Shown here: positions 23,701 to 36,000 of the stretch, piece by piece
Position numbering within the stretch: position 1 is the stretch's first letter
How the letters are laid out: each line of letters opens with the position of its first letter
Assembly: GCA_964035545.1 (NCBI GenBank)
Contig: OZ037768.1
Location: forward strand, 23,834,819-23,898,818
DNA length: 64,000 nucleotides
Direction of reading: 5' to 3'
From: Bugula neritina
Taxonomy: Eukaryota; Bryozoa; Gymnolaemata; Cheilostomatida; Bugulidae
The notes under the pieces: model-generated
Database searches by the model: none
Told to the model about the DNA's origin: nothing
What the model saw: the letters and a program-made list of their open reading frames with translations, nothing else
Translations under genes and position numbers: made by a program

Positions 23701-26700
23701 ATTGGTTATTTCCTAATGCCAACAGTTATTCTTTTGCCTCATTTCCTGTTGCTATATTATATAACCTGCTGCATTGCATCGTGAATCAATAAAACTTTAC
23801 ATCACCTTTGCAGGTGAATGTCAAAAAACACTAGAAGTAGCTAAATTCTGCTTAAAACTGAAATTTTTAGCCCTTTAAAATTTACATATATTTTAATCTT
23901 TGCAATAAAACAGTGGATGATTTTACAGTTTACAATCCAAGACTTGCATTTAAATTCAAAGCCGCTAGAATTTACAAACTTTTCAATAAAGCTTCTCAAT
24001 ACAATATTGCCCTCCACATAGGCTAACATTTCTTATAATGATTCTGATTTATAAAATTTGCCAAAATAAGTAAGTTAGTCATTGAAGCAAATATTCTGCT
24101 GATTTTTGCAAAAAAGTCCACAAATTAGAAACTAAAATACATTCTTTCAATTAGAATGTACAAATTTTATCTGTTAAGTAAAATACAGACTTTGGTTACG
24201 TTACCTATTTCTTACGGCTATAATAACTGTAGAAACAAACTGTAGAAACAAACTGTAGACAGAAACTGTAGAAACAAACTGTAGAAACAAACTGTAGAAA
24301 AAACTGTAGAAACAAACTGTAGAAACAAACTGTAGAAACAAACTGTAGAAACAAACCGTAGAGGTGAGACTATCTTGAGAAAGCTGCCGCTGCAGCTCAT
24401 ACTGTTGATATCTATCTCTGCTAGACATCTCTAGTAACTAGTGCTGCCTCAGATATATTCATAGCTGCTGCCCGTTCTAAGTCACTCTGTGCTACTACTG
24501 TTATTAGCTCAGCTTATACTGTCAGTCTACTCACTATGAATTGTGATGTATGCCAGTCCCATTGACTTTACATTAAGCTAATCAATACGACTGTTGGTAA
24601 AATCAATGGTCATCACAACTATAAGTATCATCTGTGTATACACATAATATAAGAATAATAACACTACGCACTTTACTGCTGTCCTACGCTAATACTTCAT
24701 GTGTAGAATCATTATCTGTTACAACTAATACACACTGCAGTATGTATCATACCACCTATGCAGTTCAATGCTTGTATTTAATCTATATAAAGCTACTGGT
24801 ATATAATATTATCTTACAGGAAACACCCTGTATAAACTAATCTAAAGAGTACAATTAGTTATTAAATTAAATAATAACTTATGGTGTACATAGGCTTTAG
24901 AGAACACTTTGCAGTTTAGTTTGAACTGTTATAATTTTTGAGATAAAAGAAACTAAAAATCTGAAGTTGGTAGATAATGAAAAACTAAGTAGTAGAATCA
25001 GTAGCTTTTTTAACAACCAGTTGCGAACCAAGTTGTTTTTATAATTCACTGTTGAATAAATGTGTGAATATTTAATAACTATAGTTTTGGTGTGTGCATG
25101 GAGAAGATAACTGCAGTTGTTTAGTTATTATAATGTCACTGCATATTAAAGATAATACCACAAATTAACATTGTAGCTATATTTTATTTAGAGGCATGCA
25201 AGATTCACCAAATATCAGTATTTATACGAGCTATAACATAATATATGCATAAATAATACTGCATTGTAGCCATTTAGACTAACTTTTTAAATCAATATTA
25301 TAACTTTATCAGCATTTAAAGGATTTCAGTGAAAGGCGCTACGAGGCAACGTCTAACCTATTTATATATTAAACATTGTTGATTGAACTTGTTTTGCTTA
25401 CTTGGAGTTATGTTGTCCTAACACTATACAAATAACCCATTTGGTTAGAGTTGTCATCTCTGCTAGAAATTTGTGACTAGCTACAAGTAATATAGCTTTG
25501 AAACAGAAATGACCATTAGCTATAAAATCACCTCTGGTCCAGCCCATTGGACGTGGACAAGCTAGGCTGGCCCTCTACCCCACCCACTAAGTGATAGCTG
25601 CTCCCTGGTTAACTATATATAGACATATTATTTTTAACAGCATATAACCAGCTTCAAAAGTTTGATTTATAAATTAGAAAAGTAATTTACATCCTTAGAC
25701 AGGAGATGGAATGCATTCGTCTACACGGCGTGTGCTTTTAAAGTGTATAAATTTTCTGTTAAAATAAAAGCTTTTGTATTAAAAAGATACACTGAAAATC
25801 AATAATGTAATTACTATTAGTACGAGTCTCATTCAAACATGTCAACATCAAACAGGAAGTTAGACCAAAGAATGAAAATTTGAAAAGCTAACATTGTATT
25901 TGCATATTCTATTAATATGTACATCACTCAGCTCTTTGTTGTATCTGTTAGAAGCAGGTTACAGGGGTGGAGCGATGGCAGAGGAGGAAACAGGTGGGGG
26001 GGGGGGACAGAACACTTTTACAAATGAGAATATTAGAGTGTTGCTGACTGGGAGAATATGGAGAACATATATGAATAAACTTAAATCATATCAGTTAGCT
26101 GCCTCTACTAGGATAAAAAAAGTCAGCATTTTTTTTACTATAAAGAACAAGTTTGAAGAAAATGGCTGTAGCAAAAAATACTTTCAACTTAGATCTAAAG
26201 ACAAATAATTATTACTGTAGTTTGTATTTTTAGATATATATTATGCCATTATAATTTATAATATTATGACACACTTCAGCTAGAAACTGTACTTACAAAG
26301 CAATTGCATTAAAAGGCAACTATAAATTTTTCTGCCAGTTAAAATAATTGTATTGATTAAACTTTAATGACTGCATCTATTTTAGCATAAATATTTTATC
26401 AGCAAGTTCCTAGTATCCTTGTAATTCATTCACGTCTGCACGTATTCTATAGAGTGCATAGTGAGCTTACAGCTAGGCTTCCAGTATAGAGTCAGCACTG
26501 CACGCTGTCGAAGATTCTGACTATTGATTATTCAGAGTATAAAGTGTTGATAAACGGTGATGGCTATTATGATAAGATATTTAGAAAATCTTGTTTCATG
26601 CCGTGGATTAAAGATTCATATGTTGCAGACGACAAGGTTGAGTGATAATCAAAGTGAATGTCAAGTTATTATATTGGTCTGAACCAATTAACTGCTTTCA

Positions 26701-28860
26701 GTTCGTTAAGTATAAGGTTAAAGGTCATTAGATGTGCAAGTAAGGATAACCATGCCCGTGCTATTTTAAAACTATACAATAAGTTGTTACTTTATGGCAC
26801 ATCAACGAAATTATTCACCAATGTTTTTTAAAACTGTAGGTAATAGTAAATATTATACTTTTAGGTTAATGTTACAATCTTCTTCAACATTTAGTAAATA
26901 CTAAACAAGTAATATAGTAATAGAAAAAAAATTAGGCTACAGCAAGGGTTATACAGAAGGTTGGAAAACTACCAGGAGCATATTTGGAAGATTGTAGCCT
27001 ACAAAAATTATATTAGTTCATTTAAAACTTTGTTGGCAGTTTAAAGATAGATTGTTAATCCAATTTATCTCATACCAAACAACTAGAACTTTGAATGTTC
27101 ATATTAGTGTAAAATTGTTTACCATTAGACTGTTAGTTTTAGTCTTGTGCAGAATGTAAAAGATGAAATATATGACCAAACTCCTTTATCTGCAGGGTTT
27201 TAAGGCTATACAACATGACACATATAGCACATGCTATAAGTGTAACCAGGTAATACCGTCTCTAGTAAATTACCTAAATGTATATGTATTAACATGAGCT
27301 GCACAGTCATATTCATAAGTTACCAGGTTTGTCTGTCACAGAACAGTTTATACTGGAACTTATTTTATGGCATAATTTTGTGCTAAATATTTTTCTTTAC
27401 AAGGTTTGGAGAGAGAGAAAGACGGCAGAATATATGCATCTTCACATGACAAATATTAGCTGAATACAATAGAAAACAGCTGAACATTCTTTGCTTGGCT
27501 TCGTTATAATACATCACACTATAATATACTATATTATATTATATCATACTATACTATACTATACTATACTATACTATACTATACTATACTATACTATACT
27601 ATACTATACTATACTACACTATACTACACTACACTACGCTGCGCTGCGCTGCACTGCGCTACACTATACTACACTGCACTACACTACACTATACTACACT
27701 ACACTACACTATACTATACTACACTACACTACACTATACTGCAATATACTACACTACACTGCACTGCACTACACTACACTATACTGCACTACACTGCACT
27801 ACACTACACTACACTGCACTACACTACACTATACTATACTGCACTACACTACACTACACTATACATGCAGCATGGCTAACTGTTATCTTTGTAACCTCCC
27901 ATGCTGTGCAGCTGCAATTTCAAAGATACGCTATACCCACAAGGTATATGACTTACTTTATGCACTTTGCATATATTATACTACTGACTACTATATACTA
28001 GCTTGCATATATTACACAATGTATGCTACATACTATATTGTTATACCCTATACGCTACGTACTTTGCAGCATACGGCATACACTTTAAACTATGAAGTAT
28101 AATACAGTATATACACTACATACTACACACTACACACTACACAGTATACACTACACACTGCACAGTATACACTACACAGTATACACTACACACTGCACAG
28201 TATACACTACACAGTATACACTACACAGTACACACCACAGAGTATACACTACACGGTATACACTACACAGTATACACTACACAGTATACACTGCACAGTA
28301 CACACTACACAGTATACACTACACAGTACACACGACACACAGTACACACTACACAGTATACACTACACACTACACAGTATACACTACACACTACACAGTA
28401 TACACTACACAGTATACACTACACACTACACAGTACACACTACACAGTACACACTACACAGTATACAATACACAGTACACACTACACAGTACGCACTACA
28501 CAGTACACACTACACAGTATACACTACACAGTATACACTACACAGTACACACTACACAGTATACACTACACAGTATACACCACACAGTACACACTACACA
28601 GTATAAACTACACAGTATAAACTACACAGTATACACTACACAGTATACACTACACAGTATATACTACACAGTACACACTACACAGTACACACTACACACT
28701 ACTACATGCCAACTGAAGGTAGAACACTCACGCCAATATCGTCACCACTGAACGACTGAGCCATGTTGTAATCCTGACTTGTAATCATCTCCGTGGAGTC
28801 ACTCCGCTTCCATCTGTCGGCCTCTCCAATTCCCAGCCACTGCTTCAACACTTCAAACAT
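17761..28860 (-). CDS. SLC38A11: SLC38A11-like sodium-coupled amino acid transporter, 11 exons
   Basis: Exons (high to low): 28860-28732, 23189-23003, 22199-22125, 21850-21716, 21220-21155, 20967-20858, 20171-20092, 19691-19621, 19298-19137, 18642-18395, 18099-17761; 533 residues, phases consistent. A 90-residue hydrophilic N-terminus precedes TM1 (FINSIIGAGIIG, the family's first-helix signature). Further landmarks are DAWDFAHQ, AYMCHHNSFLLYTSLENP, WPLECFVTREVIE and LQLNGVLAAIPLAFIFPP. All fit the 11-helix SLC38 (AAAP) fold, closest in my recollection to SLC38A11. Expected role: amino acid uptake at the plasma membrane or an endomembrane; the substrate is not readable. The protein is longer than the human one (about 400) because of the N-terminus and a Ser/Asn-rich C-tail of about 45 residues with six N-glycosylation sequons. 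Intron 1 is 5.5 kb and carries large tandem arrays. Confidence 0.93.
19021..19136. repeat. 24-bp repeat starting at SLC38A11 exon 9 donor
   Basis: On the minus strand five units begin with GTCAGCAGTT, and the first of them is the real donor (GTCAGC directly after ...TATGTGCAAG at 19137). The unit is 24 bases, so the frame runs on past the exon. Confidence 0.92.
19349..19420 (+). repeat. tRNA-like sequence, probable SINE head (copy 1)
   Basis: About 72 bases with an A-box-like TGGTGTAATGGTTAG and a B box GGTTCGAATCT at normal spacing, and an anticodon region CTTGCAAG. The acceptor ends (GTCCATG... and ...AGCGGGC) pair poorly, so it is unlikely to be a working tRNA. It lies in an SLC38A11 intron, antisense to the gene. 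It shares GCTTGCAAGCCGGAGG with the copy at 54005-54077, which suggests a tRNA-derived dispersed family. The anticodon, if any, would be TGC (Ala) or GCA (Cys). Confidence 0.6.
20200..20425. repeat. Degenerate GTGTAAGTGTATATAGTA array
   Basis: Imperfect units of GTGTAAGTATATA / TATATAGTAGTG in the SLC38A11 intron between exons 20967-20858 and 20171-20092. No fixed period could be read. Confidence 0.75.
21900..22092. repeat. GTCAGAGTAGAGACACAT minisatellite, SLC38A11 intron 3
   Basis: About ten copies of an 18-base unit with variable length, ending about 30 bases from the donor at 22124. Confidence 0.9.
22676..23002. repeat. GGTTAGAG array plus 62-bp duplications of an exon end
   Basis: The left part is a degenerate GAGGTTAGAGGTTAAAG array. 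The right part contains ACCTATGATGCC at 22877, 22939 and 23001, exactly 62 bases apart. The copy at 23001 is the true end of SLC38A11 exon 2 with its donor. The other two repeat about 20 exonic bases (encoding GAGIIG) plus a donor-like GTAACG inside the intron. Confidence 0.9.
24225..24356. repeat. 13-bp GTTTGTTTCTACA array
   Basis: About ten units; on the minus strand each holds a donor-like GTTTGT and an acceptor-like TTTCTACAG. The array starts exactly where the candidate exon 24357-24428 ends. Confidence 0.93.
24357..24428 (-). CDS. Candidate alternative first exon of SLC38A11
   Basis: Seventy-two bases encode 24 residues from an ATG (MSSRDRYQQYELQRQLSQDS, then LTST) and end in phase 0 at GTTTGT. 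This is the same phase as the first exon at 28860-28732, so splicing to the exon at 23189 keeps the frame. It lies inside intron 1, on the same strand. The hydrophilic N-terminus would replace the other 43 residues. No promoter is evident and the donor is weak, so this could be chance. Confidence 0.3.
27500..27865. repeat. ACTAT/ACTAC simple-repeat tract, SLC38A11 intron 1
   Basis: About 70 units of ACTAT grading into ACTAC and ACTGC variants. The long frame reading ILYYTILYYT is an artefact. Confidence 0.96.
28085..28705. repeat. ACTACACAGTATAC array, SLC38A11 intron 1
   Basis: About 40 units of TACACTACACAGTA/CACACTACACAGTA, starting about 25 bases after the donor of exon 1 (28731). The units are unequal in length. 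The 219-codon frame through it is not a gene. Confidence 0.95.
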
Positions 28861-29689
28861 GGCTTCCTCTAGCTATATCATCTGACGACGTGGAACAGTC
28901 TTACAAACTCTCACTGAAATACAGTCTACAGTTCACTACTACCTCCTACATAGCATAGCTCCAATATTAACCATACTAGCATACACTCAGTGTTTTAGCG
29001 TAACTTATCCCAACGGAATTATAAAATTATATTGCAAAAAGAATACATGCTCTTTTATATGTGAATGTTAAAAGGATTGACTAAGCAATGCTGCTATACT
29101 GGTCGGACAATTAGAATAAGTTTGTGTCCCAGTGGCTCCATTAGCCAAACTTATTTATTCTAAATGTAAATGAAATGTTACAGTCTATGTTTACATGTTA
29201 ATAAGCTATCTATATGACATTAGTCAATACCAAGTTTGTACAAATGTATTGGTTGTTTCATTACAAAATATGTATTAGTTAGAAATGTATAAACTTTATT
29301 TGTTACAAGAGGTAGGTGCAGTAATGGAGAAATTGAGAAAAGCCTGTTTTCTAGATTAGAAATGTTGCAAAAGAAGTTATGTTTTCGCATTTATTTCAAC
29401 CCGAGCCCCAAACTCAAATTTATTAAGAAATTTAAAGAACTTAGGTTACCTATCTCGATCTCTCCACTATAACTGCTCCTAAATGAGTAATTTGGTTTAA
29501 TGAATTTTGAGTCAGCAATATTGAATAGTAGTTGGCCATAATTTTAAATAATTTGCTACTCACCAAATTGTCTAAATTCTGCACTAAACCTTTAAAAGTA
29601 TGATTATTGATCCTGAAATTTTAATCCATTTATTAAAATTTAATTTACACGCATCAACTAAGTTTTGTGCTGCCAAGTCCAAACTATAT

Positions 29690-29750
29690 TGAGTCAGCGC
29701 TCAGAGCTGCCTATATATAAGACTCAGTGAGATACTAACTAGTGCACGTG
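29690..29750 (+). promoter_or_regulatory. TATA-box-like cluster with AP-1-like site and E-box
   Basis: TGAGTCAGC (AP-1/MARE-like) lies 14 bases upstream of CTATATATAAG, and CACGTG follows 25 bases further on. The order resembles a + strand core promoter, but no + strand reading frame follows. It could be an enhancer or a non-coding transcript start, or chance. Confidence 0.2.
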
Positions 29751-30514
29751 GCACTACTGTGTGATGTCGTAATTTCGTGTTGTATAGTTTTCTTATTAGC
29801 TCTGTCAGCAATCAATGTGATAATGCTAATTAATTATGACCAACTTTACTTCTCAGAGATAAATCAATATATTTCAAAACGTTTTAATTTTAATACCTGA
29901 GTAATCATCTCGGTAAGACGCTGCCTGCTGTCAGTTTGACACAGGCCATATGCTACCTGCGATACCTACCCATATGCTACCTGCGATACCTACACATATG
30001 GTGGAGGTGTTACAAATGTTACACAAATACTTTTCATTCACTAGTAGCTTTATAGTGGAAATTGCTTTCTATAGATAATGCAATATATCATAATAAATAA
30101 AATTATCTTAATTATCTGCGAACATGCAGCAGAATTATCTAGTTGCTAAGAAATCAGGTAATAGTAATAAAATATGAAATACAGTTGCTAAATTTGCGTT
30201 CAGCATAAATATGTGTACATGTTAACAGAATGCGGGTTATATAACAAAATAATATAATATAATATAACAAACTATAATAAAAAATAAATCTTTTTTGACA
30301 CATATTATATAACACAATTCTCTTCCGGTATATCATTGCATTAAGAAATACATATTTGATATAGTCATTATTACTCAATACAAACATAAACCTAATAAGA
30401 TTTGGTGTTGTAAAAACATTTTAGAATCTTCGGTTTTTTACCAATACTTAGTGTACACAAGTTCTAATTTTAATGCCAGTTTTACATAGTTATAACCACC
30501 AGAGTTGAATATTA

Positions 30515-30710
30515 TGTGTCATATAGGTGTCCACTTAGTGTTATATAGGTGTCCATGACTTAGGGTAATATAGGTGTCCACTTAGTGTTATATAGGTGTC
30601 TACTAGATGCCATATAGGTGTCTACTAGGTGTCTACTTAGTGTCATATAGATGTCCACTTAGTGTAATATAGGTGTCCACTTGGTGTTATATAGGTGTTT
30701 GATTAATAGT
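30515..30710. repeat. About 22-bp TATAGGTGTCCACTTAGTGT minisatellite
   Basis: About eight variable copies with insertions. It is intergenic. Confidence 0.85.
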
Positions 30711-31199
30711 ATGTGTGTGCTAGTACCATAAATTAAAGTCTCTGTTTGGTGTTTGATATGTGTCATGCAGGTGTCTACTCAGTTTTCAGTACAAAGTATC
30801 AGTGAAATAGATGTGTTGCTGCAATAAGTGTAGAATTATTAAGAGTTTAGGTTCATACAATAAATTTGGCAGAGATCTGATTATCTTGAAAAATACGTCT
30901 ATTGCACCAATTGAGGATCATGGAGTACTTGAAGCAATCTCAGTAGAGAGGTTTACTATGTCTTACTGTGCAGTGAATGTTTGAGATATAAATTATAATA
31001 AATTACTTTGATGCATTATCATTACACGCTGCTTTCTCAGATTATTGATTTCAGCGTCTTGATACGAGGATTTGTTTAATTGCTATTATCACTTTGATAC
31101 TTTGATTGTGAAAGTTGTAAACTTGGCTAAAGTTAAAGAGAAGAAAGCTTGTCTGTGATTACCATGTAATATCCTGCACAGCAACAACCATGTAGTATT

Positions 31200-31226
31200 A
31201 TATATATAAATATATATGAATATATA

Positions 31227-31296
<70 letters not shown>
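31200..31296. repeat. (TA)n dinucleotide repeat
   Basis: A nearly pure TA tract of about 70 bases preceded by TATATATGAA units. It is intergenic. Confidence 0.97.
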
Positions 31297-31299
<3 letters not shown>

Positions 31300-32723
31300 T
31301 AGCTGTTTTGAGATTTATATAACCTAATTAGTATTACTGACATTGTTATCAATTTTCCAAACAAATTTAGGTTTGCCCTCTCTATATTGATGCCAAGGGC
31401 TAAAAGTAGCAGTTCTGAGGTGTTCCTCTTGTGTAGGTGAAGTAAGGAGTGGAGTGAAGAGGGTTAGTAAAAGAGAAAGATTCAAATATTTATGTGAATA
31501 GTTAAGTAAAACATGTTTTTAAAAAACCTTTTATAGAGACTACGGGTATTTATTTTCTTAAAATTTAACTTTTCATTGATAAATGCTAATTTTTTACATC
31601 AAGTAGAAATTTAGTAAAATCTTATTAGAGTGCAAACTTTTACGAATCAAATATTAAAGAAAAACCATATAATTCTGGTTAAGAAAATTTCAAGAAAAAA
31701 TTGTTTTGTAAAGAAATTTCACAAACTATGTGTTGTGAAATTATAATGGATACAAGTATTGTTGATTATTACTTGTCCACTAAGATAAAGGGGTTCAAGA
31801 AATAAACTGCTGCGTTAGAAAGGACAACTCCTGCTGTTTGAATCGCTTGAGTTATTGTCAATGATTGGCTATAATTATTATATATAAATCTTTACTGTTA
31901 CATGATTTGAAAATTTATTTGCCAATTGTATAAAAACAGAAATGCAAGTTTATAGGTTAAGATTATTGATTCCAATTTACTGTCTAATGCTGGTGACATG
32001 GAAACATATTTTGTGCTTTTGTAAATATTTTTATTTATGTTGAAGTCAGCTATGTTGTATTATTAACTAGCTAGCAGCAAGTTTCTATGTAGCATTATAA
32101 GATAAAACATGCAGTTATATGCAAGAGGGAAGTTTTAAAGTCTAGACTCTCTAGAGCATGATGTATATTTGTTGCATTCCACTGGTAAGTTTGATATTGA
32201 ATAGCACATTGGTGGCCATTAATAATGTCTGATTACAGTTTTAAGCAAATAATATATTAAAGTAGAACACAACTAATACTAACAGTTGACAAGCGTAATA
32301 GTCAACAGCTGGAAACTGGAAAACTTCTAATATCTCATCAATAAGATAAATTGAAAAAATGTGATCAGATAATCAATATTTACATACATTGATACACAGA
32401 TAGCATTATATTGGCATATTAATGTTCATGTAGTAAGATTTTTGTAATATAATAATATACAGATAATACAAAAACAATTTATTATAACATGCTTATACTA
32501 CATAATGGTAAAAATGACTGAAAAATCGGGAACTTTACTGCAACATATAGAGTTGCAGTATTCAAGTATAAACAGTGAACTATGAAATTAAGTATAAAAT
32601 CTAAATACTAAAATACCAGGTAATAAAATAAGAATATAGTCAATCATACTGGCCACAGCAGTCTACTCTGATAGGACAAAAATAGCTGTCAAAGCTGCCA
32701 TATCAAACCTCATGAGCTTAATA

Positions 32724-32729
32724 TTTATT
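32724..32729 (-). other. Mondo candidate polyadenylation signal
   Basis: TTTATT on the + strand (AATAAA on the minus strand), about 340 bases beyond the Mondo stop. If used, the 21-base array at 32868-32985 is in the 3' UTR. Confidence 0.4.
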
Positions 32730-32867
32730 TGGAAAGTGTCCCATTTGGGAATAGAGCCTCTGACGTCGCCAAGAGAATGCTTTTTATGCAAGCACTTGCT
32801 GGACTCAGCCTTGACTACAACTGACACTTGTGACACTGTATGACAGCTTGTGCATGTGATATCAACT

Positions 32868-32985
32868 AGATGGCAGGTGATGTCAACTAGATGGCAGGTG
32901 ATGTCAACTAGATGGCAGGTGATGTCAACTATATGGCAGGTGATGTCAACTAGATGGCAGGTGATATCAACTAGATGGCAGGTGG
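32868..32985. repeat. 21-bp GATGGCAGGTGATGTCAACTA minisatellite
   Basis: Five to six copies, probably in the Mondo 3' UTR. The unit contains TGATGTCA, one base from a CRE. Confidence 0.93.
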
Positions 32986-33071
32986 AGTAAGGTGCTTGCT
33001 ACATGACAGTCAGTTGCTCGGATATATCACAAACATTCACACTATTTCCAGAGTCTGCTTCTTACACCAAC

Positions 33072-36000
33072 TCAGGACGGCGGGAGGGAGTTGCTGGCAC
33101 CTGACGCTGCAGGCGATGCAAGACTAGTCGGCGATACAGCGCCTCGAGCTTCTTCTGGAAATCTCTCGGGCTCGGAGAGAATGGACGTCTCCTTGCATAT
33201 GGTTCGGAGAGAATTTAGGACAGCTGAAGAAAAATATAGTGAGCATAACTTCAAAGTATAAACACAATAAGAACCATTGTGCACATGAAGAGAATTGAAC
33301 TCAAAATACTCAACATTTGCTTTTGAATGACAAATTGCAGACCACCCACTAAGCACACATCTTAATGTAAATATCTTCAGTTAAATGAAGTATTTAAGAA
33401 TTATCTGCCCACCTGTGCGTAGTGCGGGTAAAGTGCAGTGATGGTCGAGCCACGCGTGCGTAGTCCTGTACAACTCATCGGTGCCGGCTGTAGACACCAC
33501 TGAATTGAATGATTCAAATAGGGGCGTAGCCAGCTTGCTAAAGATATAGAACTTCCAGTTTTGAGTTGTCCTCTCCTGAATGTACGCCCTCAGCATCTGC
33601 TGCATCTGCTCATTGTTCTGACCCGTGATCGGCACACCGGTGGCAGGAAGTTGCTGCTGACATGACCTAATTAACAGACAGTTGACCTACATAGCAGCGT
33701 AATGAGTTAACAAACCACACTGTAGAATAAATACCGTGAGATACAGAGTTGTCCTCTACTTACACTGAGCCACACTCACCCTATGGCAGCGTTGAGAGCC
33801 TCGATCTCCTTTTGGAGCAGATCTGACTCCGTCTGCATTTCCTGTCTCTCCGTCTTCAACTTCTGCGCAAACTCGGCAGTCTTATTCAACATGGCCGCCT
33901 TGCTGATCTACAAATAACCAGGTGACACGTCAGCTGCAGACAGTTTAGCAGACTGTATGAGGGGGTGGGACATGGCCAGTGGTGGAGTAAAAACCTATCT
34001 TAGTAGTGGGGGGGGGGTGGCCAGTGGTGGAGTAAAAACCTACCTTAGTGGTGGGGTTGTTAGCCAGGGCCGGAACTATCACTTGCAGAGTCTCGAACCC
34101 GTTCTTCATATGCCCCCTTCTCTTCTGTTCTGCTGGTGACACAGCAGCTGTACCAACAGCGGACAACTCTTTCTTCTCGGAAACCTTCGGCAGCTGGAAT
34201 ACCTAACATGGGAAGACAATTTCTGTAACAGAATTCCACTCTATCATTCTATAAGCCGCCATATTTCCAGTAAAATCAAATCATTTATACTGAAATTTTT
34301 TTATTTGTTGCTCTATTTCAGAAAATAAGCAAATGAAACAACTCAGAGAATAGCAATAGTAGAGCAAATCTAAAACAATGTAACCACATCTTTTTGAATA
34401 CAATTTTTTACCAACAAAACTATATTGGTATATAATATTATTTCCTTCCATGGCATTAGTTCAATACAATGTATTTTTATAATTAGGAGTTGCAACATCC
34501 TGCAGACGTTAGTCTAATGAGCAGAAAACTCTTTAAAATAATTATTTTCCATTTTAGTGTTGATATTGATTTTGAGTAGTTTTAGACATCTACAGCAGAT
34601 GAACAATGTTAATATTGAAATTATATTGAAGTAGTCTTAGACCATTTTAGTGGCAGATTTTAAGAACGCTCAACGAATATGCCGATAACTAACAGATAAA
34701 TTATTAGCAAGGAATATATAATTCACACTGGGGAGAGGGCAGGTAGATATGTGAATATCTTATCACAAGTCTTTACCTCATCAGCTGTGCTCCTGCCTAC
34801 TTCTTTATCTTTGCCAGGCCCTGTAACACAAGCAGTAATTAGTCATGTTTGTTGTGCGTAGTTACGTAATCATTGTGCCGACGATCAGCCAAACCGCGAT
34901 GTTTGACTTCTATAAATACTATAATCCCAGTAACCGTAGTCTAGTCATACAAAGAATGTGTCTGTTCACGCCTTCAGCGCGTGATCTAACAATAGCATCT
35001 AATTGGCCGAACAAGCAACTAGTCCCGCCCACATCTACATACCGCAATATTATTGGCTATTAGATCAAGAAAGCCAACACAAAGCCTTTATAAGCTGTGA
35101 CGAGCGTGAAACGTATCTTTACATCAGTTGTGGGTCAGGATGACAGACGCTGTTGAAATTCAGTCAATTTAACGACTATTTTTCTACACCAAAGTATACA
35201 AATTTATGCTTATTACTACTTGCACATTGTTGAAAAAATATTTATTTAGGAAAAAAAGTTTTAAAACTTACCAGTTGGTGTTAGCTGAGAAATGGCAGTC
35301 AGTGCAGCCTGTTTGTTGCCTGAAATGGCCACCAAGTCTGGTACCATTGTCTGAAAGAAACACAAGTGACTCATATTATACTCGTAAGGAGTCACTCTCT
35401 TCTCTCCGTACGAACTACTACTTGTAGGTGGAACTAGACACTGTACACGCAGCATGGCTAGCTGAATATGGCCACTTCTAGTTCAACTCATCAATATTAT
35501 GAGCATGCTGAAAGATGATTGGACGAGGCTACGTGCCTACTGTGTAGACCTATACACATCGGCTAAATAAAGAACATAGCGTGTTGAACCCGTAACGAGC
35601 CGTATAGCTGGGAGACTAGTTAATTGTTCCTAATGGAGAGGAAGGCCAGTGACCATTGGTTATGTAAACACTAGTCTAATGGCCACAACGTGATGACCAC
35701 ACAAACAGACTACTGCGTATAAAAGTTGAACCAGAATAATCTACAGCCACGCAGGCAATAACTATAAAGCAATGTCAATGTATCCCATAAACCCTCCCCT
35801 AGCTTTGTCTGTGACCAGACACGTTCACAGTAGATTTATCATTTTGATGCACATAATATTCTAACAGCATATCTCTTGGTGTTGCCTGTTTTTATTGAAA
35901 CCTAAAGGCCTTCGCCCACATCCAGTTGTTAAACACCAGTTCTAGTGAAACTGTTTAGCATAAGAATGGCCAGAATTCACATTCCAAACAGATGCTACAC

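Larger units (their letters stand above)
28861..33071. other. Intergenic region SLC38A11 - Mondo
   Basis: Both flanking genes are on the minus strand, so the SLC38A11 promoter (right of 28860) and the Mondo 3' UTR (left of 33072) lie here. The interval is AT-rich with no credible exon. It contains a TATA-like cluster near 29690-29750, a GGTGTCCACTTAGTG array (30515-30700), a TA dinucleotide tract (31200-31296) and a 21-base array (32868-32985). Confidence 0.6.

Noticed and set aside
25894-26208. A 104-codon + strand frame in SLC38A11 intron 1
   Set aside because: It contains a poly-G run, has no recognisable homology, no convincing promoter or splice sites, and is antisense to the host gene.
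27491-28751. Two long + strand frames (about 200 codons each) rich in Tyr/Thr/Leu/His
   Set aside because: They are translations of ACTAT and ACTACACAGTATAC repeats within SLC38A11 intron 1. No non-repeat domain, and the apparent proteins change with every repeat register.
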